Notes under the pieces: model-generated
What the model saw: the letters and a program-made list of their open reading frames with translations, nothing else
What the model was told of the DNA's origin: nothing
Databases searched by the model: none
Assembly (NCBI RefSeq): GCF_026914185.1
Contig: NC_070560.1
Coordinates: 4,207,501-4,271,500, forward strand
Source of the DNA: Puccinia triticina
Lineage: Eukaryota; Basidiomycota; Pucciniomycetes; Pucciniales; Pucciniaceae
Direction of reading: 5' to 3'
DNA: 64,000 nucleotides
Translations under genes and position numbers: made by a program
In this document: positions 9,994 to 20,895 of the stretch, piece after piece
How positions within the stretch are numbered: position 1 is the first letter of the stretch
Layout: every line of letters starts with the position of its first letter

Positions 9994-11986
9994 TGTCAGC
10001 CTTAGAGTCATCACAGCTGACCTAAAAAGCTGCCTGTTCTACCTTTGTTACATATAAATTACTTTATATCTTTTTCATCTTAAGAGATATCCCTGTTTTG
10101 ACTTCATATTCTGTTTCCTCATGCAATTTTAACCCTAGTTACAACTTACCAATTCATTGTAACTATACTCCTTCCCTGAGTTACTGAGTTGTTGTGAGCC
10201 TGAGTCTCTATAGTGACAGCAGGACACAAGAAATGGGGGACAACAGTTTGATTTCTTGGGATAAAGAAAATACAACTGTAAGAGAAAAAGAGAAAGAGAG
10301 AGAAAGAAACCAAGCAGGATAAGATAGAAGAGAAGTACTAGGTTATTCTAGTGGGAATGCACGTCCACTGGCAATGCTACTCTTCAGAAGAGTGCTGCTA
10401 ATCTGTGCTAGAAGTGCTACAGCTTCCTCTCAGGAGGGTATCTGGATTAGATAAGTTTAATCCAGCCACAGTTTTTTTAGACTTCTCTCTGGACAGTCAA
10501 GGTTCTTAATGGGAAACCTGAGGGACAGCCCTGCAACCTAGATTTTGAGGCAAAGGCCAAGTGATTATAAGGGACAGCCCTGTGATCAAGATAGAGGCAA
10601 AGGCCTGTAGAATTGAAGGGACAGCCCTGTGATCAAGATAGAGGCAAAGGCCTGTAGAATTGGAGGGACAGCCCTGTGATCAAGGAGGAGGCAAAGCAAG
10701 AAGAAAAGGCAGATCAAGCAAGACACAGAGTTGTACCTCTGAGATAATCAAGGTTCAGTGAAAGAGGTTACTTACTGTCAATATCCTAGGCGCCTGTGAC
10801 GGTAGGTATACTGGGAGTAGAGTAGGCTCTTTGGTGGTGATCCTGGGGTTATCTGGGTGGTGGTTCTGGTGTGCTGAAGTCTGTAGATCCGCCTCAGGCA
10901 AGGGGGATCCTGACTACGAAAATTTTCACAGTTTGCTTATGTAATTTACATATGTACATGTGGTTTGGCGCGCCTGGTAGCGCTGACACGTCACAACTGC
11001 GCAAGGGCGCCATAACTCAGTAACTCAGGGAAGGAGTATAGTTACAAGGAATTTATAAGTTGTAACTAGGGTTAAAATTGCATGAGGAAACAGAATATGA
11101 AGTCAAAACAAGGTTATCTCTTAAGATGAAAAAGATATAAAGTAATTTATATGTAACAAAGGTAGAACAGGCAGCTTTTAGGTCAGCTGTGATGACTCTA
11201 AGGCTGACAGTTGTAGCGCCCTTGCGCAGTTGTGACGTGTCAGCGCTACTAGGCGCGCCAAACCACATGTACATATGTAAATTACATAAGCAAACTGTGA
11301 AAATTTTCGTAGTCAGGATCCCCCTTGCCTGAGGCGGATCCACAGACTTCAGCACACCAGAACCACCACCCAGATAACTCCAGGATCACCACCAAAGAGC
11401 CTACTATACTCCCAGTATACCTACCGTCACAGGCGCCTAGGATATTGACAGTAAGTAACCTCTTTCACTGAACCTTGTTTATCTCAGAGGTACAACTCTG
11501 TGTCTTGCTGGATCTGCCTTTTCTTCTTGCTTTGCTTCCTCCTTGATCACAGGGCTGTCCCTCCAAATCTATAGGCCTTTGCCTCCATCTTGATCACAGG
11601 GCTGTCCCTTCTTATCATCAGGCCTTTGCCTCAAAATCTAGGTTCAGGGCTGTCCCTCAGGTTTCCCTTTAAGAACCTTGACTGTCCAGAGAGAAGTCTA
11701 AAAAACTGTGGCTGGATTAAGACTTATCTAATCCAGATACCCTCCTGAGAGGAAGCTGTAGCACTTCTTGCACAGATTAGCAGCACTCTTCTGAAGAGTA
11801 GCATTGCCAGTGGACGTGCATTCCCACTAGAATAACCTAGTACTTCTCTTCCTTCTTATCCTGCTTGGTTTCTCTCTCTCTTTCTCTTTTTTTCTTTTAT
11901 AGTTGTAATTTCTTTATCCCAAGAAATCCAACTATTGCCCCCCCATTTCTTGTGTCCTGCTGTCACTATAGAGACTCAGGCTCACA
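9994..11986 (+). mobile_element. Solo LTR of the Gypsy-B family, interrupted by another solo LTR
   Basis: It starts TGTCAGCCTTAGAGTCATC at 9994, ends GAGACTCAGGCTCACA at 11986, and is flanked by ACCAG on both sides (9989-9993 and 11987-11991). Subtracting the inner insertion (10193-11209 plus one 5-bp duplication) leaves about 971 bp, the family length. The copy is in plus orientation, with the usual internal repeats at about 11540-11660. Confidence 0.9.
10193..11209 (-). mobile_element. Solo LTR of the Gypsy-B family nested in another LTR
   Basis: It reads TGTGAGCCTGAGTCTC at the left and GACTCTAAGGCTGACA at the right, flanked by GTTGT on both sides (10188-10192 and 11210-11214). It lies in the opposite orientation to its host LTR. 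At 1017 bp it is longer than the 970-bp LTR because it has four rather than three copies of a ~46-bp repeat with 'gggacagccctgtgatcaag' (about 10523-10690). Confidence 0.92.
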
Positions 11987-11991
11987 ACCAG

Positions 11992-12413
11992 CGTGTTGCA
12001 TGCCAAGTCACAGATCCCATTGGCTCAGAGCTTGATCTTGGCCAAGTGGGACTTGGCTGTGTGCCAAGCTCTGAACCCCGTGTAAACTGCCCAATCATGC
12101 CCGCTGGGCACATACCCAACCCCCGGAGGCACTTGGCCAAGCAAGAGTTGGGAATGTGCCCAGACGCGCTTGCAACACCATATGTGGACACTGACACAAG
12201 TATGCCACAGAGTAAGAGCATCTCCACCCGGGGTGGTAAACCGGGTTGCTATCCCGCGTTTACCAACCCAAACCAAAAAAACACCACCCACCCGGGGTGC
12301 CAAACAAGTTTCTATTTTGGCTTGGGAGCTAAAAATCTCAATTGGGTTGCTATGTATGGCAACCCACTAGCAACTTGCCCAAGCTCACCCCCCCCCCCCC
12401 CCCCTCCCTACTA
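11992..12413. repeat. Continuation of the GC-rich repeat; no gene
   Basis: Repeat sequence continues after the LTR ('ttggccaag', 'gggcacat'). A short segment at 12225-12300 has two copies of 'acccggggtg'. A run of C at 12388-12404 precedes the TA-flanked MITE. The open frame 11935-12414 covers LTR end, repeat and C-run and is not a gene. Confidence 0.5.
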
Positions 12414-12773
12414 AGGTTCTGATCTGGTGCCCCGGAGCCGGATATCACCCATCCCGCACCCTGACGCTGGTGGTATCCGGAATCCGGCTGGATTTTCCCG
12501 GATCTGAAAGCAAGGGGCATTTCCCAAAAAAAGTGCCAATTTGATTGGGTATGCCAGGGATTCCCTGGTAGAGTTTCCGATTCATGCGGGTTTGACGGGT
12601 ATTCCCCGGGAAATGACCCTATTTTTGGGTGTTTTCTGAGGTTTACCCGCATAAATCTCGCTTTTGGAGCGCTTTTCACTATCCGGCCAGATTCCAGATC
12701 TCTTGAGCTCACCCTGATCCGGCCTGCGGGGTTTACAGATTTCTCTGGATCTGCGGGGTCCAGATTGGAACCT
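12414..12773 (-). mobile_element. TA-flanked MITE, copy 1
   Basis: This 360-bp element begins AGGTTCTGATC, ends GATTGGAACCT and has TA on both sides (12412-12413, 12774-12775). It matches the element at 19614-19970 along its whole length in the opposite orientation, which defines the ends independently. The interior is rich in 'ccgga' and has no transposase. A TA duplication would suit Tc1/mariner-type mobilisation, but the ends alone do not prove the superfamily. Confidence 0.85.
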
Positions 12774-12862
12774 TAGAAGGTGTTGAGCGGGTTCAAATAT
12801 CCATTGTTGGGAGAGTTGCGCTTGATCCCATTGAAATTGTGGTAGCCGTATGCGTTGTTCAT
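12773..12862 (-). CDS. Possible short exon next to a MITE, function unknown
   Basis: The minus strand has an ATG at 12862 in a good context (AAAACCATGA), preceded by TTTTTTATAG, which looks like a 3' splice site, and by a CA-rich stretch resembling a fungal leader. The frame gives 29 residues rich in Asn, Gly and Tyr, and stops exactly where the TA MITE begins, so the original 3' part may be displaced. No domain is recognised. This may be the start of a small gene or chance. Confidence 0.22.
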   Translation of the reverse strand: MNNAYGYHNFNGIKRNSPNNGYLNPLNTF

Positions 12863-13148
12863 GGTTTTTTTCAATAAGGCAATGTTGATCTATAAAAAAC
12901 AACAAGAGATAGAGGATGTAGTTAGCCAAAACTTTTTTAATAGAAATAGGCTCTGGATATGGATGGTTTGGACTAAACCAGCAGTAGTTTGTCAAGGGAT
13001 GAGACAAGAGAGAGTGTGTTGATCAAGGTAGAGGATCAAATGGTTTGATGCTGTTGAATTAATGTGTGTAATTGGTGATTGAAGTTTGAGTGCTTGAGGT
13101 GTGGTGTTATTTTGAGTTGGTTGGTAGGCAAGAGCTATTTTACGCTTG
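12863..13148. other. Probable leader sequence, no gene named
   Basis: Minus-strand CA-rich and pyrimidine-rich DNA between the possible exon and the CACTA-like element. Nothing else is recognised. Confidence 0.3.
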
Positions 13149-14902
13149 CACCAGGAAAATAAAATAGTCAGTTGATCACAAGTGACATTACACCAGCTCT
13201 AGCCAGCTACCCACCATCTATCCAATATCTATCCACTATTTACCTGTCAGCCTGTAGGTAACTAACCGTGTCTGAGAGGGTTGTTACTAGCAAGATGATA
13301 GTGTAAGATGCCAAGGATGGGCCAATGGGTTCGTGTTAAGACCTGTAAAAGGTTTCAATCTATCAGTAATCTTGACTGAGAGGCTTGCTCAATTAAGGCA
13401 CATCCAGATCAACACAGAGTGTTAATAGGCATCCAAGGAATAACTCAACTTGGGTTCGTGGTTTTACCTACAGAAAGGTAAGGGTAATCAAGAATTGATG
13501 TTATTCCTGAATTGAAAGATGGGTGAGAATGAAGGCACTGTTTAACTGTGTATGTGTTAAACCTTGCTATTATAATATTCTGAGGGATAAACAGTCCTGG
13601 GGTGTGTTTTGATATAGAGGGGAAAAGAGCAGGAGGGAACATGAGGCGCTTGGAGGCGCTTCAGGACCAGGGGGGAACTGGAAGCGCTCAAGGGAAGCAG
13701 ATCCTCACGAGGATCAACATTGGAAATGATCAGGGCAGTGTAATGATCAGTACTGATCCTGGATCAGTAGCTGTGCACACTAGCTGATCATAACCAATCA
13801 GTGATTCCATTCAGTGCTCTTTGAATTGGATTACATCATGTATTGTTTATGTATTTATATCATAACCAATATTTTATGTAAATATGAACTGAGGCGTAAC
13901 AGGGGATAAATGAGTGATACCTGTCTTGGGGTATTTCACGTGTACAGTAATATTACAATGTATTGTAATCTTACTGTTTTTACTTAAGTTAACTTTTATA
14001 ACAACAGTACATTATGGTAACTGTATTCAACTATGGTTATCTGTAATGTGATGTATAACAAGATTACATTCTTAAGCCTGTATCTAATGATATACATATG
14101 TAATAAAGGTGTAAAAGGAATGTACTATGAGTAATGTGAACAATTGCAGGTACTTGGTACGTGTAAGGTACTGTGACATGTACTCTGTGGCTGACACTAC
14201 CCCAATCTCCCAACCATCTCCTCAACTTCCAAAATTCAACAAGGAGTCCCTGTTCAGTTTTTGATGAGCCCAACTGATCCTCAGTTCTGTCCAGCTGATA
14301 CTCAGATTTGGTACCCAGCTCATACTCAGCTTTTCTGCCCAGCTCATACTCAGCTTTTTCACATAGCTCACTCTCAGAATTGGAATAAAGCCTTTTGACC
14401 AGTCCTTGCCCAGGTGATGCTCAGTTTTGTACTAGTCCTGATGCTCAGCTTTGTACCAGTCCTTGCTCAGCCTTCTCCTAGTCCTGTCCCAGCTGATGCT
14501 CAGCTTTGGCCCAGTCCGACTCCTGGGCCAGCTGGCCAGCTGATGCTCAGCTTGCTGAGTATCAGCTGAGCCAGGCCAGGGAAAAAGATGGGAATCAGCT
14601 TGGACAGGATCAGAGCTGAAAATCAGCTAGGCTAGGGCCAAAGATGAGTATCAGCTGAGCCACAGCCAAGGCTGAGCATCAGCTGTGCCAGGGGAAAAAC
14701 TGAGCATCAGCTGAGCATCAGCTGGGCCAGGGCCAAAGCTGAGCATCATCTGGTTTTTTCACATTGAGTGCTTTGATCCTGACACCTATCATGTGAGCCC
14801 CAGATTTGCTGGTGGAGAGGAGAAGCATTGGAGCAGCGTTGGAGCTGAAAACAAAGCTGTGTCATGTCACTTGCAATCAAGTGACTATTTTTTTTCCTGG
14901 TG
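13149..14902. mobile_element. CACTA-like non-autonomous DNA element, copy 1
   Basis: It starts CACCAGGAAAATAAAATAG and ends with the inverted CTATTTTTTTTCCTGGTG, flanked by TTG on both sides (13146-13148 and 14903-14905). The 1754-bp interior has no transposase. From about 14270 to 14750 it carries degenerate units of 'cagctgatgctcagctttgg', related to the array in the copy at 26054-27292. CAC..GTG ends, a 3-bp duplication and subterminal repeats fit the CACTA (EnSpm) superfamily. Confidence 0.82.
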
Positions 14903-14905
14903 TTG

Positions 14906-15489
14906 GGGGTAGTTTTATGGCTTTATGTGCAAAAGTCCGGAAGGAAAGGTTTACCAGAATTGACATTGCACCTAGCTTGTAAGGGTCTTATAATGTTATT
15001 ACAATGGAAGTATTACAAATGCACAAGTGATACCACAGATGTTTGCTCAGCACTTGCGTGCAAGTGCCTTCACCCCTCTCTTTAGGAACCCTTTAAGATC
15101 TCTTGCAGAACTTGACACCAATTTATGCGTAATTTTGGATTGAATTTATGCTCAAGTGTGTCTGAATTGAAGCTGAATCTTGTATGAATTCATGTTGGAC
15201 ATGGTTTCATATCAACCTGATATCCACCCCAACTGGACTATTTGAGTAATTGTATCTTTTCCAGAACCTGTGTTCAACTGCATTGCAAAGCAATCTCCAT
15301 TTCTTTGCAGAAACAAGATTTTTCTTGATGTAATAATATATTGTCATTGATCATGTGCTTATTATGCCGTCCACAACGCTCAAAATGTGTTTTCATGTAT
15401 GAAAAACAAAACTTTTGGCTTGGTAGATATACCTTTGTGATGAAAGTGCATAAATTCAATGAATCTTCTTTCTGTTTTTATCACTCAAG
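14906..15489. other. No gene seen
   Basis: AT-rich DNA between two CACTA-like elements. Short open frames only, without recognisable products. Confidence 0.45.
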
Positions 15490-15492
15490 ATA

Positions 15493-16589
15493 CACCAGGG
15501 GAGATATGTTCCCACTCCCCAGGGAGTGCCAGAGCTGAATTTTATGTGAGTTTTGGTCGGATGTGAGCCTGATGTGGATTAGTAACTCATCCCCAAAACA
15601 GTAAATTGGATGGAGAAGTTAGTGAAAATTCAGTCACAATTGATTTGGAAGTCAACACAATGTTGTGTAGAATTCTTTTGTTTTCTATGTACAACTGTAG
15701 GAAGAAATATGATGGAATGATATTTCACCAAAGTCCAACTCATCAATTGCTCCTGTTTACTGATTTTTAAGGATATCAAAGCAAAATTCCCATTCTCAAA
15801 AGTAATTCCTCCAAAAAAATGGGTTTCTTGTAATTCACATTATATGCCCTGATGTACAAAATTAAACTAAAAGTTGACTTGGTATTATTGGGTTTAGATT
15901 TTTGGAATGTGGTAATGTTGCAGTCATTGAAATTGAAACCCATTTTCTTGGAAATGCGGGAATTAATTTGAATTTGGCTGATAAAAATGACAAAAAACTG
16001 TTTTAATAGGGTGAAAGTCTGAGTTAAGTCAAGGTTGGATTGCAGTGCCAATTCACTTTGGCCATATATCCTGTCCTCCTCACGAAAATGATCTAGTGAA
16101 TTTTGTATTTTTTTGCTTTTCAAAATTCACATGTGCACATGCAAGTTAACCTTTTTGCACTTTGCTAATAGTCACCCTGATGTACGCGCGTCCATTGAGG
16201 TGGAAATATCACAGGATGGGCCTTTCACAGCCACATGAAAAGTAAAAAATTTGTTTTGAGACACCAATTGTCCCCCTGATGTACGCGAGTACATGAGGGG
16301 GAAAAAATAACAGGCTGGGCCTTTACATCTCCATGGAAAGGACACACTGGTCATGGAGCCAAGAAAGGACTATATTCTGGATGAGTTCTGGATGAATTAT
16401 AGATGAGTTCTGGATGATTTTTTGGCAATTTATGGTTTATTTCAGGATGATTTCCAACTGATTTCCACGCTGACTTCCAGTCTTGTTCATACCTATTCAA
16501 TATTGCTTTACCAAAGGCCTCCAGCACAGTTATGGAAAAAAGTTACGGTAAGGCACTTCCTGGGGAGTGGGAAAATATCTCCCCTGGTG
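15493..16589. mobile_element. CACTA-like non-autonomous DNA element, copy 2
   Basis: The left end CACCAGGGGAGATATG and the right end (inverted CACCAGGGGAGATATT) match over about 37 bp with few differences. ATA is present on both sides (15490-15492 and 16590-16592). It is 1097 bp long with no transposase. Internally, 'ccctgatgtacgcg' occurs twice about 100 bp apart (16174 and 16273), each followed by 'gggccttt'. Confidence 0.8.
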
Positions 16590-16592
16590 ATA

Positions 16593-17002
16593 TTTATAGA
16601 CTCGTGGAAAAAAATTAACATAGTGGATACTTATATCTTTTGTATTGATTGATGCTATAAGCATCACATACTTGAAGAAAAAAGGTGATTTCCTTCTGAA
16701 CTGAGCTAGCTTCACTCACTGGCTATCCCCTTAATGTTTTATTTTTGCATCAAATGATGAAAAATTTCTAACCAATTAATCACCATAACCACCTTGTGAT
16801 CTTGCAGGTGGCAGATAGGCATCTGGGCTGCAAGCATTCTCATATAATTTTTTTAGAAAATTTTATGATTTTTTTCACAAGAGAGTTGGAAGTCTAGGCT
16901 AAGTTCAGGGGAGCCCCAGATTATCCAGGGTTTCTTAATCACTTCAGAAAATCCCGACAAAAGAATGTGGGTACATATAGGTGAAAATATAAATAACTCT
17001 TT
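16593..17002. other. No gene seen
   Basis: AT-rich intergenic DNA with no coding or structural signal that I can support. Confidence 0.45.
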
Positions 17003-17010
17003 TAAAAATT

Positions 17011-17892
17011 GGGGCAGGCTAAATCCACACCAAAAAATTACTTCATCCACTCCAAAAATGGAGTGAACAGTAGTCCACTCCAACTTTCATTGGAGTGAAC
17101 CATAGTCTACTCCAAATTTTGTTGGAGTGAACAAAATTACACTCCAAAAAAGCCTGTTTTTTGGAGTGTACCCATGATGCACTCCAAAAATTTTGGAGTG
17201 AACCCAATTCCACTCCAAAAATATTTTTTCCAAAGTAAAATGATTCATTTTTTTGGAGTGCACAGACGTTCACTCCAAATTTATTGGAGTGGTTTTCCAA
17301 AATATTCTAGTGAAAGAATTCAGGGTTCTCAAAGAGGAACAAAACCTTATGTCAGCATCATATGTGTATTTAAAATACATCTAAAATGATGTATGTACAA
17401 TTCTTTCAGTTTCTACAATGACTAAAACCTTCACCAGAAATAAATTAGGAGGGATTCAATTAGGTTGATTCATGTAACCTGCATACTACTGCTATAAATT
17501 TTTCCTGGTACTCCATCCCAAGAACTTGGAATATACATTTTTCAAAGTTACAAGTTTCAATTATACAGATTCCAAATTGCATTTTTTTTAAATTTGAGAA
17601 GCCTTAATCCACTCCAATAAATTTGGAGTAAACATCTGTGCACTCCAAAAAAAAAATGAAAAAATCTCCCTTGAAAAAATATTTTTGGAGTGGAATTGGG
17701 TTCACTCCAAAATTTTTGGAGTGCATCATGGGTACACTCCAAAAAACAGGCTTTTTTGGAGTGTAATTTTGTTCACTCCAACAAAATTTGGAGTAGTCTA
17801 TGGTTCACTCCAATGAAAGTTGGAGTGGACTACTGTTCACTCCATTTTTGGAGTGGATGAAGTAATTTTTTGGTGTGGATTTAGCCTGCCCC
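17011..17892. mobile_element. ACTCC-rich foldback element with 8-bp duplication
   Basis: The ends are ggggcaggctaaatcc (17011) and its reverse complement (ending 17892), and the arms match for about 290 bp. TAAAAATT is present on both sides (17003-17010 and 17893-17900). Each arm contains many ACTCC/GGAGT motifs about 15-40 bp apart in alternating orientation, as if built from small dyads. No transposase. An 8-bp duplication fits hAT or related superfamilies. A related left end lies at 58848. Confidence 0.85.
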
Positions 17893-17900
17893 TAAAAATT

Positions 17901-18922
17901 TCATCTAATATTCCAGTGTTGCGTGGGCACTCAGCTCAGCATTGCTTGGCTGTGTGGTAATATAGGTGTCACACAAACGTACGGGCGTACAGTTGTGTGA
18001 CAAATCCTTCCAGCTAGCCCCCCAAAAAATGAACACCAAATTCAAACCAGATTAAAATCATGATTTAAGAAAAACTGGCATATTTTTGGCAAGGATAAGA
18101 TACCTTCTCCATATTATACCTTGGCCCAAGGGGACCAAGTTCAAGCAGCATTGATAATTACTCTGTCACCTCACCCACCTCCTTTTGAATTCTGTGTGTG
18201 CTGAAAATTATAAAAAGAATGTTCCAGACCAACCTGTAGGGTATGGGTTTACACAGAGGTTAAAAATCATCATGGTCAAAAAATTCTTATCTTTGGTCAA
18301 AATTATAGATTGAGCACAACTGATCATAAAGTTGGGCTGGGTTTCAACATAGTTATGGTGTACATTATACGGTTACATTACACAAAACATCTGGCATGAT
18401 TCCAGGTAACATCAGTATAGATTGTGCATTACATGACCTGGTCTTTGAACCAAGATCAGACCAACTTCAAACCAACTTTGAACCAGTAACTACCTTGGCA
18501 TGAATTGTGCAAAGGCACTCGTAAACAGGTGCTGAGCAAACATCCGTGGTGTGACTGTCTAGAAGGTGGTGAGGTAGCACGCGTCTGAGTGAGGTTGCGT
18601 GAATCTGGATTTCAGCTACTCAGTAGCCTCAGTTTTTTTCTGAGCCTTGCTATTGAGTAGCGCAAATCGCGTTGACTTGGGTGAGTGCGCGACATCACAT
18701 AACATTATTGCTGCCAAACGGGGCCTAGATTTTTGCAGGGAAATCTAATAGATGTTGACTCCACAATTGGCGCTAGAACACTCACACTGCAGCACAGCTT
18801 CTGCCAAGAGACAGCTCCCACACATATGAATGGCATTGGCAGTGCACCTATGGAATTTGCAATTGTAGAGGATATGCCAAAAAAGGATATAAATATGTAA
18901 ACCTGCTTTGCCCCCCCACTCT
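17901..18922. other. No gene seen
   Basis: Non-coding. The sequence 'tgctgccaaacggggccta' near 18710-18728 resembles a terminus of some DNA transposons, but I found no inverted partner. Confidence 0.4.
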
Positions 18923-19226
18923 CACCCCGGGCAAATCGGGTTCATGAGAGCTGTACAGGTTGCATGGTCCTTTATGCATGTCAGGTCATGCAGGTCCTGT
19001 CACATATACATGACAAGCTGTCCGGATCATGACATGCAGCTCACATCTCCAACATGTCACAAGCACAGTGACTGTGCAGAGGCTTTCACAGACCTGTCAG
19101 CTACAGTTCACATACATGAAAGCCAGTCCTGCAAGTGATGCATGACACAGGGCGCGGAAATTTTGTATGTGACATGCAGGACTGTGCAACCTGTATGCCT
19201 GCCATGACCCCGGTTTGCCCGGGGTG
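18923..19226. mobile_element. CACTA-like MITE, 304 bp
   Basis: It starts CACCCCGGGCAAA, ends TTTGCCCGGGGTG, and TCT is present on both sides (18920-18922 and 19227-19229). The arms match imperfectly through 'gtacaggttgca'. The interior repeats 'catg' and 'gtcaggtcatgcaggtcctg'-like words. CAC..GTG ends and a 3-bp duplication link it to the CACCAGG elements, although the rest of the termini differ. Confidence 0.75.
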
Positions 19227-19324
19227 TCTCAACCAAAATAAGCAAACCAACTTCCCCCGTTGTCCATCCTGCAGTCTTCCATCTGGCCAGCAGATATCCC
19301 AACCAACCCGTAACATCAATCAAA

Positions 19325-20013
19325 ATGCGCTCTATCATGCCCTTTTTGACCGTCTTGCTTAGTGCCACCGTACACCTATCTGTTGCTTCTCCTGTTGTTG
19401 GCGGAGTCGTCAACCTGAAAGCAAGCGCTGGAGCAAAAGCTCATGATCCTGATCTTCCTGGTGAGTGGAAACATGATTGCCCAATTCTCAATCCGTCTGA
19501 CCCTAGAAATAATTTGAGTTCCAACTCTGACATGTTCAATCAAACATATAGCATGCGTCTTCCCGCAGTGCAAATAAATAATCTAGGCCATTCTCACCTT
19601 TGGAAGCACCTTAAGGTTCCGATCCGGAGAAATCCAGAAACCCCGCAGGCCGGATCAGGGTTGGGATTGAGCTCAAGAGATCCGGAATCTGGCTGGATAG
19701 TGAAAAGCGCTCCAAAAGCAAGATTTATGCGGGTAAACCTCAGAAAACACCCAAAAATAGGGTCATTTCTTGGGGAATACCCGTCAAACCCGCATGAATC
19801 GGGACCTCTACCGGGGAATCCCTGGCATACCCAATCAAATTGGCACTTTTTTGGGAAATGCCCCTTGCTTTCAGATCCGGGAAAATCCGGCCGGATTCCG
19901 GATACAACCAGGGTCAGGGTGCGGGACGGGTGATATCTGCCACTGGCTCCGGGGCACCGGATCGGAACCTTAACTTAGCACCTTCTTCTGACCCGCGCAG
20001 GCATCCCAGAAAT
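19325..20013 (+). pseudogene. Small secreted-protein gene broken by a MITE and a Harbinger transposon
   Basis: The ATG at 19325 (ATCAAAATGC context) follows a pyrimidine- and CA-rich leader typical of fungal genes. The first ~22 residues form a signal peptide (MRSIMPFLTVLLSATVHLSV, cleavage likely after ASP). The mature part is polar, with sequons NLSS and NQTY. The frame runs to 19611, where the TA MITE begins; it resumes in phase after the MITE and continues to 20013, where the Harbinger element begins. After the Harbinger right end (33190), 'aatgtaaaccc' allows the frame to continue for about 15 codons to a stop near 33235 if AAT is taken as the duplication. The uninterrupted product would be about 120 residues. 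No conserved domain is recognised. A secreted rust protein of this kind could be an effector candidate, but that is inference from size and signal peptide only. Confidence 0.45.
19614..19970 (+). mobile_element. TA-flanked MITE, copy 2
   Basis: It begins AGGTTCCGATC, ends GATCGGAACCT, with TA on both sides (19612-19613, 19971-19972). It is the 357-bp inverted counterpart of 12414-12773. It sits inside the secreted-protein frame, and the longer open frame to 19933 is created by reading into it. Confidence 0.88.
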
Positions 20014-20414
20014 TATGGTTGTCAAAGTTAAAATGCATAAATCATGAAATCATGAAAAATATTCCCCAAAAATTTTATGAACTCCCCCAAATACCCCCTC
20101 TTTGCATAAGAAAACTTTTATATCCTGCATAAGTTTCCTAGAACCCACAGCCATCGCCATCAACCTCGCAAACATCACCATCAAACTTGTAAACATCACC
20201 ATCAACCCCAGAAACATCACCATCCAACAGAAAACCATGTCTACCATTGAACCAACCCAGTAAACCCCTCAACAAACTCCAAACAATCCAACTGGAGCTA
20301 CTACCCAACCAGCGGCAACTCGGACCCCTGCACGGGGAAACCAGCACCGAATTCAAGGACGTGGCAGGCGTGGAGGCACCCAAGGTGGAGCCCGCGGTGG
20401 CCGTGGAGCACGTG

Positions 20415-20895
20415 CAATGGTGGGTCACTACTTTACAGTTATTGGTAAAGTAGCGTTATTGTAGCAATTTTTGGTCACTCTACAATAACCGGACTGGTAA
20501 CCACTGTTGAATATGGTGCAGTATTGATAACGCACTCAGGGAGAATTTTTTTTTCAAGGAAGCTACGATATCTATGTGCAGAGCAGCAGTTATCAAGCAA
20601 GATATTGAGCAATAAAAGGCCATTTTAGGGCAAATTTGGCCTTTCATTGCTCATTAATTTGTTCATTTACCAGTAACAGCTGTATGAAAGGGCCATTCTA
20701 GGGCAAAATTGGGCTTTCATTACAATAACTTGTTAATTTACCAGTAACAGCCTTATGAAGAAAGGCCAGTTACAATAACTGTGACATGGCTATCCGCGTG
20801 CTAGCAATAACAATAACCGTGAAAAAAATAACTGAAGGTTGCTACTTTACTCTCCTGGCCTGGTTATTGTAGAGTAAAGTAGCAACCCACCGTTG
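20415..20895. mobile_element. hAT-like MITE inside the Harbinger gene
   Basis: The ends caatggtgggtcactacttta and (inverted) caacggtgggttgctacttta match at 17 of 21. The flanks GCACGTG (20408-20414) and GCACATG (20896-20902) are an imperfect duplication. It is 481 bp long. Internally, a block from 'aaaggccattttagggcaaa' to 'taccagtaacagc' is repeated in direct orientation (about 20616 and 20688). Removing it restores the frame of the host gene. Confidence 0.75.

Noticed and set aside
18700..18730. Terminus of another DNA transposon ('ccaaacggggccta')
   Set aside because: No inverted partner or target duplication was found within reach.
19445..19510. Intron with donor GTGAGT in the secreted-protein frame
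   Set aside because: Removing the 46 nt from the GTGAGT to CCCTAG would shift the frame and stop it within a few codons, whereas the unspliced frame stays open.
19325..19933. A single 202-codon gene
   Set aside because: The part after 19613 is read through the TA MITE, which also occurs at 12414-12773. Only the first ~96 codons can belong to the host gene.
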